NCBI RefSeq assembly: GCF_030068505.1
Contig: NZ_JAQOSO010000031.1
Location: 1-46,302 of the forward strand
Source: Roseofilum capinflatum BLCC-M114
GTDB taxonomy: Bacteria > Cyanobacteriota > Cyanobacteriia > Cyanobacteriales > Desertifilaceae
Direction: 5' to 3'
Length of the DNA: 46,302 nt
Below the pieces are notes generated by a model. It ran no database searches and had not been told where the DNA came from. It saw only the letters and a program-made list of their open reading frames with translations. The translations under genes were made by a program, and so were the position numbers. Of this stretch, positions 17,064 to 26,578 are shown piece after piece. Within the stretch, counting starts at the first letter, position 1; every line of letters starts with the position of its first letter.

Positions 17064-20000
17064 ATGAATAGCAAGGATCGTGGGGGAATGAAACCAATCC
17101 ATCTAGAAACCCAAGACGCTCAATTACGTTTGATGATGGAAACGACAACGGATGGGGTTTGGATTTGGGACATAGAACCGGATAAGGTGATATGGAATGA
17201 CCCACTCTATGAGCTTCTGGGTCTTAAGCCCCAGGAAATAGACACGAATTTCGAGACAGTTCTCTCCCTGATTCATCCAGAGGATCGACAAAAGCATCAA
17301 GAAATGATGCATTCAGTCTTAGAAACCGGAAACAGTTATGAATTAGAGTTTCGTATGCGTTGCCATGATGGGCACTATATTTGGGTACTCGATCGGGGAA
17401 CGGTATTTAAGAATGAGGATAATCGTCCGGATCGGATGATGGGAACGCTTACTGAAATTAGCGATCGCAAATACAAGGAACTGTGGCTAGATGGACAAAA
17501 ACAGGTGCTAGAGGCGATCGCCAAAAATGCCCCCCTCTCAGAAACCTTAACCTTACTGATTCAGGCCTTAGAAAGTCAAGCCCCAGAACTGTTAGGCTCA
17601 ATTCTGCTCGCAGACCCACAAAACAACTGCTTAACGTTGGTGGCAGCGCCCCAATTACACCCCAACTATAATCAGGCCATTGATGGTTTACCCATCTGCG
17701 AAGGCTCCGGATCTTGTGGTACAGCGGCCTATCGCAAGGAACCGGTCATTGTCGAAAATATTGCGATCGATCCCCTATGGAGGGAGTATAAAGATCTGGC
17801 CCTATGCTATGGCTTACAAGCGGCTTGGTCAATGCCTATTTTTTCCTTGCAAGATCAAGTTTTAGGCACATTTTGCTTGTATGCTCGATGTCCTAGCCTG
17901 CCGACAGAGCAGTATCAAAAACTGATCGAATCTGCGACGCGGTTAGCGGCAATTGCGATTGAACGGTGTCAAAGTGAAGCGACCTTAAGAGAAAGCGAGC
18001 AACGATTTCGCCACCTATTTGAAGAAGTCCCTTTAATTCCGGTACAGGGATATGACTCAGATCTGAAGGTGTTTTTCTGGAATAAAGCTAGTGAGGATTT
18101 ATACGGATACAAGGCGGAAGAGGCGATCGGCAAGAACCTAGGCGACCTAATTCTGTCCCCCGAACTAACGAACCAACTACGCCAAGGGTGTCAGAACTGG
18201 ATTACCCAAGGAACTCCCATGGCTCCAGGGGAATTAATCGCCAGAAATCAAAACCAGGAGGCGATCGCCGTTTTTTGCAGCCATGTTCTACTTTACAATG
18301 CCCAAGCAGAGCCTGAATTCTATTGTGTTGATTTAGATTTAACCGAACGTTACCAGCAAGCGGAAAAACTTTCTGAATTTAGTACCCGGCTGACCTATCT
18401 CCACCGCTTGAGTACCGGTAATTATCATGATTTTGAGGAACTATTTTCCGCCTACTTACAAGCCGGATGCCAACTGTTTGGACTGACTACGGGATTTATT
18501 GCCAATGTCAATCAGCAGATTATTTGCTTAGAATTTGTAGAAAGTAATTTTCCCCAGTTAAAACCAGGAACTTGTTTTAATTTATCGGATCAATACTGCT
18601 CAGATTGTTCGGAAACCATTTATCACCATAAAACCATTGGTTTTGGGCATATTCAAGAATATCCTCAACTGAAACAATGTCCTCCCTATAAGAACTTAAA
18701 TCTAGAATCTTACTTAGGTACTCCAATTATTGTAGAAGATAAAATCTATGGTGTCCTCAGCTTCCTATCTTCAGAAGTCCGCGAACAACCGTTTACTGAA
18801 GCCGATCGTGAGATGATTGAGTTAATGGCTAAGGACATTTCTCGCTTTATTAGTGCCCATCACCAGGAACTCAAACGCCAAGAGGCAGAATCTGCTCTGC
18901 GAGAGAGGGAATTAAAATATCGAAGCATATTTGAAAACATTAGTCAAGGTATTTTTCAAAGTACCCCAGATGGCCGTTATTTAAGTGCCAATCGATTTTT
19001 AGCCCATTTGTATGGATATGATAGCCCAGAGTCCTTAATTGAGTCTTTGACCGATATCGATCGGCAACTGTATGTTGACCCAAATCGTCGTCAACATCTG
19101 AAGAAATTGACGCAAGAACAAGGAATTGTGTATGATTTCGAGTCTGAAGTGTATCGACAAGATGGTGAAGTTATTTGGATTTCAGAGACTCAAAGAGCGG
19201 TTGTAGATGAGGAAGGTAATGTTGTCTATTATGAGGGAACAGTAGAAGATATTACAGCCCGTCGTCAGGCAGAAGAACAACTGCACTATGATGCTTACCA
19301 TGATAAACTCACAGGTTTGAAAAATCGCACTTGGTTTATCGATCATTTGGCTCAAGTTATCCATAGATATCAAAGGGAAAAAACAGGATTATATGCCATT
19401 TTATTTATTGACTTAGACCGGTTTAAGATTATTAATGATAGTTTGGGACATTTGGTGGGAGATGATTTATTAAAACAGGTGGCTCAGAGATTACAAACTT
19501 CCCTAAGTGGGATTCATGCAGGGCCGTACTGTAACTTAGATCGGGATATTCCTAAAGATACATTAGCCAGATTTGGGGGGGATGAATTTGCGGTATTATT
19601 AACAGCTATGGACGATCCTCAAGAGGCGATCGCCAGTGCAGAACGGTTAGTTTCCCTCATGCGGACTCCCTTCCGGATGGGAGATTATGAGTTTTCCTTG
19701 GGCGCAAGTATTGGGATTACGTTTGGTCATCAGGATTATCATTCCCCAGAAGAACTGTTACGAGATGCAGATTTGGCGATGTATCAGGCGAAAGCCCAAG
19801 GGGGAGGGCGGTTTGTCTGCTTTGAAAAACTCATGCATCCGCGTGCTTTAGCTCGGTTGCAGCTAGAACACGATCTAACTCGTGCCCTAGAATTAGAAGA
19901 ATTGTCCCTATGCTATCAGCCGGTGGTGTGTTTAAGGACGGGGGGATTAAAGGGTTTTGAGGTCTTATTGAGATGGCAGCATTCTAAGAAAGGATGGATT

Positions 20001-20672
20001 TCACCGGGAGAATTTATTCCCGTTGCGGAGGAAATTGGCTTGATTAGCACCTTGGGCTGGTGGGTACTCGAGCAAAGTTGCCGTCAATTGCAGCAATGGC
20101 GAGCTGAGATCCCCCAAGGTTTGAATATTGTGTTGAATGTGAATCTGTCCTTATTGCAGCTCAAACAGGTGAATTTGGTGGAGCAAATTGAGCAATTATT
20201 GCGATCGCACCAAATTCCCGGTGATTGCTTAAATTTAGAGATTACCGAAACCAGCTTTTTGGAAACCTCCCAAGTCGATGCGTCCATCTTGCATCAACTC
20301 AAAGCATTAGGCGTGCAACTGTCCATCGATGATTTTGGCACAGGGTACTCCTCCCTCAGTCGCTTGCACCAACTCCCCCTAGATCAGATTAAAATTGACC
20401 GGGAATTTGTCGATGGGATTGAAACCGATGGCAGTAAAGAGGCGATCGCCCAAACCATCATCACCCTAGCCCATAATCTGGGGGCGCAACTCGTCTGTGA
20501 AGGCATCGAAACCCCAGCTCAATGCTCCAAACTGCAACAGCTTGGCTGTGAATACGGACAAGGTTATCTCTTTTCTCGACCCCTGATCCCCCCATCCGCC
20601 ACCGACTTACTCCAACATCCCCATTTTCAACAAGCCATCAATTGGTCATCTTATGGTTGTTCTGTGGCCTAA
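17064..20672 (+). CDS. PAS/GAF-regulated GGDEF-EAL cyclic-di-GMP enzyme
   Basis: 1202 residues, soluble, with no membrane segment. Order: PAS (about 15-135), GAF (about 150-300), PAS (about 310-430), GAF (about 440-610), PAS/PAC (about 620-740), GGDEF (about 750-920), EAL (about 930-1190). The cyclase site RFGGDEF is intact (GGDEF at 838-842). The usual RxxD product-inhibition motif reads IPKD, so feedback by c-di-GMP is probably lost. The phosphodiesterase has E966 in FEVLLRW (EVL for EAL), then LEITETSF, DDFGTGYSSL, KIDREF and GQGYLFSRP, all catalytic. Both activities look possible, switched by the sensor domains. It is followed by a CBS/coiled-coil signalling gene 126 bp downstream. Confidence 0.9.
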   Translation: MNSKDRGGMKPIHLETQDAQLRLMMETTTDGVWIWDIEPDKVIWNDPLYELLGLKPQEIDTNFETVLSLIHPEDRQKHQEMMHSVLETGNSYELEFRMRCHDGHYIWVLDRGTVFKNEDNRPDRMMGTLTEISDRKYKELWLDGQKQVLEAIAKNAPLSETLTLLIQALESQAPELLGSILLADPQNNCLTLVAAPQLHPNYNQAIDGLPICEGSGSCGTAAYRKEPVIVENIAIDPLWREYKDLALCYGLQAAWSMPIFSLQDQVLGTFCLYARCPSLPTEQYQKLIESATRLAAIAIERCQSEATLRESEQRFRHLFEEVPLIPVQGYDSDLKVFFWNKASEDLYGYKAEEAIGKNLGDLILSPELTNQLRQGCQNWITQGTPMAPGELIARNQNQEAIAVFCSHVLLYNAQAEPEFYCVDLDLTERYQQAEKLSEFSTRLTYLHRLSTGNYHDFEELFSAYLQAGCQLFGLTTGFIANVNQQIICLEFVESNFPQLKPGTCFNLSDQYCSDCSETIYHHKTIGFGHIQEYPQLKQCPPYKNLNLESYLGTPIIVEDKIYGVLSFLSSEVREQPFTEADREMIELMAKDISRFISAHHQELKRQEAESALRERELKYRSIFENISQGIFQSTPDGRYLSANRFLAHLYGYDSPESLIESLTDIDRQLYVDPNRRQHLKKLTQEQGIVYDFESEVYRQDGEVIWISETQRAVVDEEGNVVYYEGTVEDITARRQAEEQLHYDAYHDKLTGLKNRTWFIDHLAQVIHRYQREKTGLYAILFIDLDRFKIINDSLGHLVGDDLLKQVAQRLQTSLSGIHAGPYCNLDRDIPKDTLARFGGDEFAVLLTAMDDPQEAIASAERLVSLMRTPFRMGDYEFSLGASIGITFGHQDYHSPEELLRDADLAMYQAKAQGGGRFVCFEKLMHPRALARLQLEHDLTRALELEELSLCYQPVVCLRTGGLKGFEVLLRWQHSKKGWISPGEFIPVAEEIGLISTLGWWVLEQSCRQLQQWRAEIPQGLNIVLNVNLSLLQLKQVNLVEQIEQLLRSHQIPGDCLNLEITETSFLETSQVDASILHQLKALGVQLSIDDFGTGYSSLSRLHQLPLDQIKIDREFVDGIETDGSKEAIAQTIITLAHNLGAQLVCEGIETPAQCSKLQQLGCEYGQGYLFSRPLIPPSATDLLQHPHFQQAINWSSYGCSVA

Positions 20673-20798
20673 TCCTGCCCATCCACCCCTACCAGAAACC
20701 CAAAATGACGAGTATATTAAACACAACCCCAATGGTATTGTTCTCTTTATCTATACTCCAACTATGGTTAGTGCTGCACTCTCCATCCCCCTTGACCC

Positions 20799-22052
20799 AT
20801 GAGCCATTCTGCTCAACTCACCCTCGATTCCTGCTTACTTGACTTAAATCTCCAAGATTTTCAAGTCAGCCCGACAACCTTAACCCAAGTTGTCTTAACT
20901 CAATTCGATCAACGGCCCGACCTAGCAGGGGTAATTATCGCCACGCCGGGTCGCCTGTTGGGAATGATTTCTCGGCGTTTATTTTATGAACACTTAAGTG
21001 AAAGCTACGGTACACAGAAAGTTCTAAAAACTCCTATTCAATACTTCTTAAACAATATGAAAACCAAAGGAAAGTGTTTGCAACTTTCCTATACTGAAAA
21101 AATTGGCACAGCCGTCAATATCGTCTTATCTCGCGATCCAAACGTGATTTATGAACCGATAGTTGTAGTCTTTCAAGAACCCAGTGTTCCCGGCATATCG
21201 GCTTACTTTTTATTAGAATTTCAAACTCTAATCCTTGCACAATCTCAAATTCTCTCTGATTTAAATCAAGAAATTGAAAATAAACAAAATGAAGCCCAAA
21301 GAAACACCCTTAAACTAGAACGAGAACATCAAAAGGTCGAAGCTTACTCCCGACTGCTTGAAGATCAACTAGCCGTCATCCATGAACGAAATCAACTGTT
21401 AGAAGTACAGCAACAGGAATTAGTTCGCAAGAATGAAGAAGTTGCGGATTTGAATCATCGATTTATTCAAATTGGAAAAATTTTGTCTCAATCTGGTAAA
21501 CGGGCGTTTCGTGCCACATCTTCCGGAGTCAGTGTTATTTGTAATCAAACGGATAAAATTGTCAAAACAGGGGATTTGTTAGAAGAAGAACTGCAAACGA
21601 TTGATGAAACCTCAAAACTGATTGAAAGAGTGAGTCAACAGGTGCGTCATCTAGCGGTGCAACTGGCGATCATTGCCAATCAAATGAGTTCAGAAATGAG
21701 AGGATTTAGTAGTGTCAGCTCAGAAATTAGCCAACTGGTGACTCAAACCTTTGAAGCAGGGCAACAAATGAAACGGGTGGCTAATCGCTTTCGTCAAAGA
21801 ATTCAGGAGTTTACCGAATTTGCCCAAACCGGAAGTCAAGTGGCAACTTCTCTTGTGGACAAAGTGGAAAAAGCAGAAAAAGCCCTGAAGGATTTAGAGC
21901 TATTAGTTCAATTTCAGGCGAATAAAACCAGGACTGTCCCTAGCCCTGTCTCCCTTAAATCTCTTCCTTCAGAAGATAAGGATAAGCCGATAGACGCTGA
22001 AGAGAAAAATCAAAAAAATGGATCGGACTTGCCTAAAAATGATAAACTGTAG
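20799..22052 (+). CDS. CBS-like, coiled-coil signalling protein with MCP-like tail
   Basis: 417 residues. The N terminus (about 30-110) has DLAGVIIATPGRLLGMISRRLFYEHLSESYG, a CBS-like half-site that in cyanobacteria often precedes GGDEF or kinase modules. Residues about 155-235 are a long coiled coil (EIENKQNEAQRNTLKLER, VIHERNQLLEVQQQELV). Residues about 265-380 look like the helical bundle of a methyl-accepting chemotaxis receptor (IERVSQQVRHLAVQLAIIAN, SVSSEISQLVTQTFEAG), but there is no HAMP or membrane helix and no recognised CheA/CheW tip. It is a possible soluble partner of the upstream c-di-GMP enzyme; function unproven. Confidence 0.65.
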   Translation: MSHSAQLTLDSCLLDLNLQDFQVSPTTLTQVVLTQFDQRPDLAGVIIATPGRLLGMISRRLFYEHLSESYGTQKVLKTPIQYFLNNMKTKGKCLQLSYTEKIGTAVNIVLSRDPNVIYEPIVVVFQEPSVPGISAYFLLEFQTLILAQSQILSDLNQEIENKQNEAQRNTLKLEREHQKVEAYSRLLEDQLAVIHERNQLLEVQQQELVRKNEEVADLNHRFIQIGKILSQSGKRAFRATSSGVSVICNQTDKIVKTGDLLEEELQTIDETSKLIERVSQQVRHLAVQLAIIANQMSSEMRGFSSVSSEISQLVTQTFEAGQQMKRVANRFRQRIQEFTEFAQTGSQVATSLVDKVEKAEKALKDLELLVQFQANKTRTVPSPVSLKSLPSEDKDKPIDAEEKNQKNGSDLPKNDKL

Positions 22053-22077
22053 AGCAGTGTCTTACAGTGGTTTAACC

Positions 22078-22545
22078 ATGATCAAAACAGGAATTCAAGT
22101 CGTTTTAGGGTTATCCTTCTTTTTCTCGATGGGGATGGCTGCGGTAAGTCAAACGCCTCCTGCAAGTACCTATCAGGAAGGATTTTGGCAACCGATCGCC
22201 CGTGTTGACAATCCCCAATTTCCGATGACGGTTGAGTTAGTTAACCGCACTGGCTTAGATCTAGACTATGATCTAACAGTTGACTCACCCATGAAAGTGC
22301 CAGATTCCTTGGGTAGAGGCGAAACAACCAGCTTAACTCTTGCTGATCCAGAGGCGAATATTAGGATTGGGTATATGCCTCTAGATGGAGGAAATGAAGA
22401 GATTAATTTTGAATACAATATTACCATAAATTCCAGTTCATCTATCACGTTTGAAATTCTTCGCACGGATAAACCGGATCGGGTGGGCGATGGCATTGGT
22501 CAGGCCATTGATATTCAAAGTACGGGAGCTATTTTTATTTACTAA
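22078..22545 (+). CDS. Secreted hypothetical protein
   Basis: 155 residues from the ATG at 22078, which begins a clear signal peptide (TGIQVVLGLSFFFSMGMAAV, cleavage after VSQ or AAV). An ATG at 22018 would add non-signal residues and overlap the previous gene. The mature part is beta-rich (FPMTVELVNRTGLDLDYDL, ITINSSSSITFEIL), like small periplasmic beta-sandwich proteins. I do not recognise a family. Confidence 0.55.
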   Translation: MIKTGIQVVLGLSFFFSMGMAAVSQTPPASTYQEGFWQPIARVDNPQFPMTVELVNRTGLDLDYDLTVDSPMKVPDSLGRGETTSLTLADPEANIRIGYMPLDGGNEEINFEYNITINSSSSITFEILRTDKPDRVGDGIGQAIDIQSTGAIFIY

Positions 22546-22592
22546 ATTCTCAGTCTCTATAAACGCATCTATCCCCAATATTGACAGATAAT

Positions 22593-24839
22593 ATGGCAGC
22601 CGATCATCATTTTATCCTCGATTTAACTCTCGTTTTGGGTGCTTCTGCCCTGGGAGGATATGCAGCGACTCGCCTGCGCCAACCGGTACTTTTAGGATAT
22701 CTGGTTAGTGGGTTTGTAGTGGGGCCTTTTGGCTTAAAACTGCTGACGGAAGCGGAACAAATTAAACCTTTGGCGGAGATTGGGGTTGCCTTTTTATTGT
22801 TTGCTTTGGGGGTAGAGTTTTCCCTGGCAGAATTAAAACGGGTGAAAGAAATTGCCATTCAAGGCAGTTTATTACAAATTGGCTTAACTTTAAGTTTGGT
22901 GGCGATCGCCTCCACCCTCCTCGGTTGGGTCAGTGGTTGGACGCAAGGAATCTTCTTGGGTTCGATTTTATCGCTCTCATCTACCGCCGTGGTACTGAAG
23001 ACTCTCACCGAGCGCGGAGAGGTCAACACCCTTCATGGACAGGTGATGTTAGCGATTTTAATTGCCCAGGATTTAGCCTTGGGATTAATGTTAGCGATTT
23101 TACCGGCTCTCGATGCGCCCGAAAACCTTTGGCCCACATTAGGAGCCGCCTTACTGAAAGTTAGCATCTTTTTGGGATTGGCGATCGCCCTCGGAAGATG
23201 GGTTGTTCCTTCCCTGATCAAAAACATCGCCCGCACCGAAAGCAGCGAACTCTTCCTCCTCACTACCATTGCCCTTTGCTTAGGCGTTGCCCTGGTGACT
23301 GCCCATTTGGGATTATCCATTGAAATGGGAGCCTTTGTCGCCGGTTTAATGATTGCCGAAATTGAGTACGCCGATCAAGCCCTAGCCAAAGTCCTCCCCC
23401 TGCGCGATACCTTTGCCAGCCTCTTCTTTGCCTCCATCGGCATGTTAATCGATCCGCAAATTTTGCTCGATAACTTCGGCATTATTCTCGGATTAGTGAT
23501 GATGGTGATGTTTGGCAAAGCCCTGATTATTTTCCCCATCGTCCTCAAATTTGGCTACTCTTTTAAGACTGCCGCGATCGCCGCCTTTGGCTTAAACCAA
23601 ATCGGTGAATTTTCCTTTGTCCTCGCCCTAGAAGGCTTTGAGCTGGGTTTGTTAACCAACGAACAATATCTACTCATCCTCGGCACAACTGCCATCACCC
23701 TAATTATCACCCCCATTAGCATTCGCTTTGCTCCCCGGTTCGCCGAATGGATCAATCAAATTCCTGGACTCAATCAGCTCCTGCGTCAACAAGAAATCAA
23801 AGGCCTCTCCATACCCGAAACCCTAAAAAATCATGTCGTCATTGCCGGATACGGGCGCATCGGGCAAGCCATTATTAGAATTTTGCACAATCAAGGCTAT
23901 CCCCTCTTAGTTATTGACAATAGTGAAGCTGCCATTCAACGGCTCAGACATCAAAGTATTCCCTATATTTTTGGCGATGCCGACTCAGAATTAGTCCTAG
24001 AAAAAGCCCATTTAGGAGCTGCCAAAGCCCTAGCAATTACTCTTCCCGATCCAGCAAGTACCCGGCTCCTGCTCAAACTTGCCCTCGAATTTGCCCCAGA
24101 ATTGGATGTAGTCGCCCGATCGCATAATAATAGTGAAATTGATGTTCTCACCCAATTAGGGGCCCAAGAAGTGGTACAACCGGAATTTGAAGCCGCCCTA
24201 GAAATGGGCGCTCATTTACTCTCCACATTAGGCGAATCTCAATGGGCAATTCAATCGGTGATTCAAGCCATCCACCGGGATCATTATCGCAGTGTCCTCC
24301 CAGAAAATTTGATGGGACTACAACAGAAATGGCTCAATGATGCCACAGAATCTCTACATCATGAATGGGTGAAACTTTCGGAAACTTCTTCTTTAGATTG
24401 GATGACCTTAAGCGGAACCGATATCCGTCATCTTACCGGAGTTACGGTGATGGCCATTCAGCAAGGGGATGATCTGGTCTATTATCCTAAAAATCGAATG
24501 ACCTTGCGATCGGGGGATCAATTATTAGTCGTGGGTAAACCGGAAGAAATCTCTGCCTTTCGCGATTTAGTTGAGGGACGCAGTGCCATCGTAGAGGGGA
24601 TCAGTCATTGGTTAACCCTTTCCCCGACTTCCGATCTGATTCAACTAACTCCCCGTGGAATTTGGCAAAAATATCAGGTCGTGATTCAAGCCGTCCGTCG
24701 CCATGGAAAACTGTATAATCCAGTCGATGCAGCCATGCAGTTAGAAGCCGATGATTGCTTATTATTGCGAGGAGAGAGCGATCGCATTCAAGAGGTAATC
24801 CAGGATGATATGATATTAAACCCAAACGATTTAAACTAA
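22593..24839 (+). CDS. CPA2 cation:proton antiporter with RCK domains (KefB/YbaL type)
   Basis: About 748 residues from the ATG at 22593; a TTG at 22581 is alternative. It should exchange K+ or Na+ for H+ across the inner or thylakoid membrane. Twelve or so helices occupy residues 1-390, including RQPVLLGYLVSGFVVGP and the conserved QDLALGLML half-helix. RCK_N starts at NHVVIAGYGRIGQAIIR (about 412) and binds a nucleotide; RCK_C follows (about 600-690, GVTVMAIQQGDDLV). A second RCK_C-like segment lies at about 690-745. It stands alone between the secreted protein and repeats. Confidence 0.9.
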   Translation: MAADHHFILDLTLVLGASALGGYAATRLRQPVLLGYLVSGFVVGPFGLKLLTEAEQIKPLAEIGVAFLLFALGVEFSLAELKRVKEIAIQGSLLQIGLTLSLVAIASTLLGWVSGWTQGIFLGSILSLSSTAVVLKTLTERGEVNTLHGQVMLAILIAQDLALGLMLAILPALDAPENLWPTLGAALLKVSIFLGLAIALGRWVVPSLIKNIARTESSELFLLTTIALCLGVALVTAHLGLSIEMGAFVAGLMIAEIEYADQALAKVLPLRDTFASLFFASIGMLIDPQILLDNFGIILGLVMMVMFGKALIIFPIVLKFGYSFKTAAIAAFGLNQIGEFSFVLALEGFELGLLTNEQYLLILGTTAITLIITPISIRFAPRFAEWINQIPGLNQLLRQQEIKGLSIPETLKNHVVIAGYGRIGQAIIRILHNQGYPLLVIDNSEAAIQRLRHQSIPYIFGDADSELVLEKAHLGAAKALAITLPDPASTRLLLKLALEFAPELDVVARSHNNSEIDVLTQLGAQEVVQPEFEAALEMGAHLLSTLGESQWAIQSVIQAIHRDHYRSVLPENLMGLQQKWLNDATESLHHEWVKLSETSSLDWMTLSGTDIRHLTGVTVMAIQQGDDLVYYPKNRMTLRSGDQLLVVGKPEEISAFRDLVEGRSAIVEGISHWLTLSPTSDLIQLTPRGIWQKYQVVIQAVRRHGKLYNPVDAAMQLEADDCLLLRGESDRIQEVIQDDMILNPNDLN

Positions 24840-24842
24840 TCT

Positions 24843-25104
24843 CTATAGCCAACCTAAATGAGTTACAGCGCTTTGCGCTGTATCGGTGGACAGTAGGAAA
24901 AGATCCCCCCTTGCCCCCCTTAAAAAGGGGGGAATAGGAAAGTCCCCCTTTTTAAGGGGGATTTAGGGGGATCAAGATGTCCCACATAACAGCGAAAACT
25001 GCTGTATATAACGATTGCCCCTCATCCCCCAGCCCCTTCTCCCGCAGGAGAAGGGGAGAGAAGTCCCTCTCCCGTGGGAGAGGGATATAGGGAGAGGGCA
25101 AGAT
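24843..25104. repeat. Compound repeat island with CTAAATGAGTT end (partial copy C)
   Basis: The left end carries ATAGCCAACCTAAATGAGTT, matching the terminal repeat of the elements at 2777 and 31839. It is followed by ACAGCGCTTTGCGCTGT, the inverted block CCCCCCTTAAAAAGGGGGG (24914-24932), the CATAACAGCGAAAACTG word (about 24980), then the CCCCTTCTCCCGCAGGAG / GGGAGAGGG units to 25104. The matching right end is missing or interrupted. Confidence 0.6.
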
Positions 25105-25146
25105 CTTGGCGATGCATCAATTAATGACCAACACTATTCCATAGTT

Positions 25147-25752
25147 ATGTCCCTCAATTCTCTACAATTTCCCTCCTCTAGCCAACCTCCCCAGGGGTTA
25201 GTGATTTTCCTCCATGGTTGGGGCGCAAATGCCCCAGATTTATACCCCCTAGCCGAAGCACTCAATTTACCCGACTATCAGTTTATCTTTCCTAATGCGC
25301 CCTTTCCCCATCCCCAAGTTCCGGGGGGCTTAATGTGGTACGATTTGAACTTTCCTAACCCTCAGCAATTACAAGCCTCCTATCAGCAGCTCAAACAATT
25401 TTTAGAAAGCTTATCAGCAGAAACGGGAGTGCCGTTAGAAAAAACGGTTTTAGCCGGATTTTCCCAAGGGGGAGGCATGACGCTTAATGTGGGGTTTTCT
25501 TTACCGTTGGCGGGGTTAATTTGTATGAGTGGTTATTTACATGCAGAAGTGGAATTTTCCCATCAGCCTCCGGTGTTTATCTTTCATGGTCGTTTCGATC
25601 CGGTGGTTCCCCTCGCTAAAGGACAAAATGCCCGTGAGGAGTTACAAAATAAAGGAATTGCGGTAACCTATGAAGAGTTCGATATGGCCCATCAAATTAT
25701 TCCCGAAGAGTTGGAGCGGGTGCGCCAAGTTTTGGTGGATTTGTTGGCCTAG
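25147..25752 (+). CDS. Carboxylesterase/phospholipase of the alpha/beta hydrolase fold
   Basis: 201 residues from the ATG at 25147. Upstream, the frame runs through the dispersed repeat and is not coding. HGWGANAPDLYPLAEAL forms the oxyanion region, GFSQGGGM holds the catalytic Ser, GRFDPVVP the Asp and FDMAHQI the His. This is the Abhydrolase_2 (carboxylesterase/lysophospholipase) family. The substrate is unknown. It is followed immediately by the DUF4168 lipoprotein gene. Confidence 0.85.
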   Translation: MSLNSLQFPSSSQPPQGLVIFLHGWGANAPDLYPLAEALNLPDYQFIFPNAPFPHPQVPGGLMWYDLNFPNPQQLQASYQQLKQFLESLSAETGVPLEKTVLAGFSQGGGMTLNVGFSLPLAGLICMSGYLHAEVEFSHQPPVFIFHGRFDPVVPLAKGQNAREELQNKGIAVTYEEFDMAHQIIPEELERVRQVLVDLLA

Positions 25753-25779
25753 TTGCTGAAGATTGAGGGCAAGTTACAG

Positions 25780-26295
25780 ATGATGAATGTAAAACAAAGA
25801 ATCTGGCATTGGGGGGCGATCGCCGCTTTAGCGATCTCTTTTAGCGCTTGTGGATCTTCTCCACAGGAGAGCAACTCCTCTGCTGCTCCTGTCGATCCCG
25901 TAACCCTAACTCCGGAAGAAGTGCAAAATTATGCCAGAGTAATCCTAGAAATTGAACCCATTCGCCAAGTCGCTCTCGGACGGGCACAAACCTTAGTTGA
26001 TAGTGGTGTAGCGCCGATTATTATTTGCAACGATCCCCAGAGTATGGCGGGTTTATCTTCAGAAGTAATAGAAGTCGTCGTTAATTTTTGTACTGAAGCC
26101 AAAGCCATTAATGCACAATATGGTTTTACCCCGACGCGCTTTAATGACATTACCCGCAATTTAGCAACAGATACCCAACTGAAAGCCCAAATTGATGAAG
26201 CTCTGTTAGCACAAGTGATGAACCCAGAGATGACAGCACCAGAAGCTTCTCCATCAGAACCACCCGCACCGGAAAACTCAGACTTAGGACTATAA
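25780..26295 (+). CDS. DUF4168 lipoprotein
   Basis: 171 residues from the ATG at 25780; the frame extends to a TTG at 25753, abutting the esterase stop. The signal ends in lipobox FSACGSS, so the protein is probably lipid-anchored. LTPEEVQNYARVILEIEPIRQ and FTPTRFNDITRNLATD match DUF4168, a cyanobacterial and proteobacterial family of unknown function. The C-terminal tail is Pro/Glu-rich. Confidence 0.7.
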   Translation: MMNVKQRIWHWGAIAALAISFSACGSSPQESNSSAAPVDPVTLTPEEVQNYARVILEIEPIRQVALGRAQTLVDSGVAPIIICNDPQSMAGLSSEVIEVVVNFCTEAKAINAQYGFTPTRFNDITRNLATDTQLKAQIDEALLAQVMNPEMTAPEASPSEPPAPENSDLGL

Positions 26296-26532
26296 ATTTA
26301 TGCTTGAATTTAAGCTTGAAACTGTTGCATTTCTGGGGATAATTACGTGAAAATTTGATCGAGCAGACACTCAACATTTTTTCGGCAACAAAAAATCCCA
26401 ACTTTAAATTAACTGATTGGACTCAGAACAACATACCCAAAAATAATCGCCTAAAAAATTGATGAGAGTGTTCTAGCTAACATAAATTTATCAAGATTCA
26501 TGTTTGAATACAGTTGGATAAAAATCAGTAAT

Positions 26533-26550
26533 TCATCCCTCAAGGGATGA
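26533..26550. promoter_or_regulatory. 7-bp inverted repeat ahead of the hybrid kinase
   Basis: TCATCCC (26533-26539) and GGGATGA (26544-26550) flank TCAA, giving a perfect short hairpin or operator-like palindrome 28 nt upstream of the kinase ATG. It overlaps the expected 5' leader and could affect translation or bind a regulator. Confidence 0.35.
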
Positions 26551-26578
26551 CTGGCTAACTCCAACTAGAGAAAAATCT

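Noticed and set aside
25015-25146. N-terminal extension of the esterase
   Set aside because: The extra residues come entirely from the CCCCTTCTCCC repeat; the conserved fold begins at the ATG at 25147.
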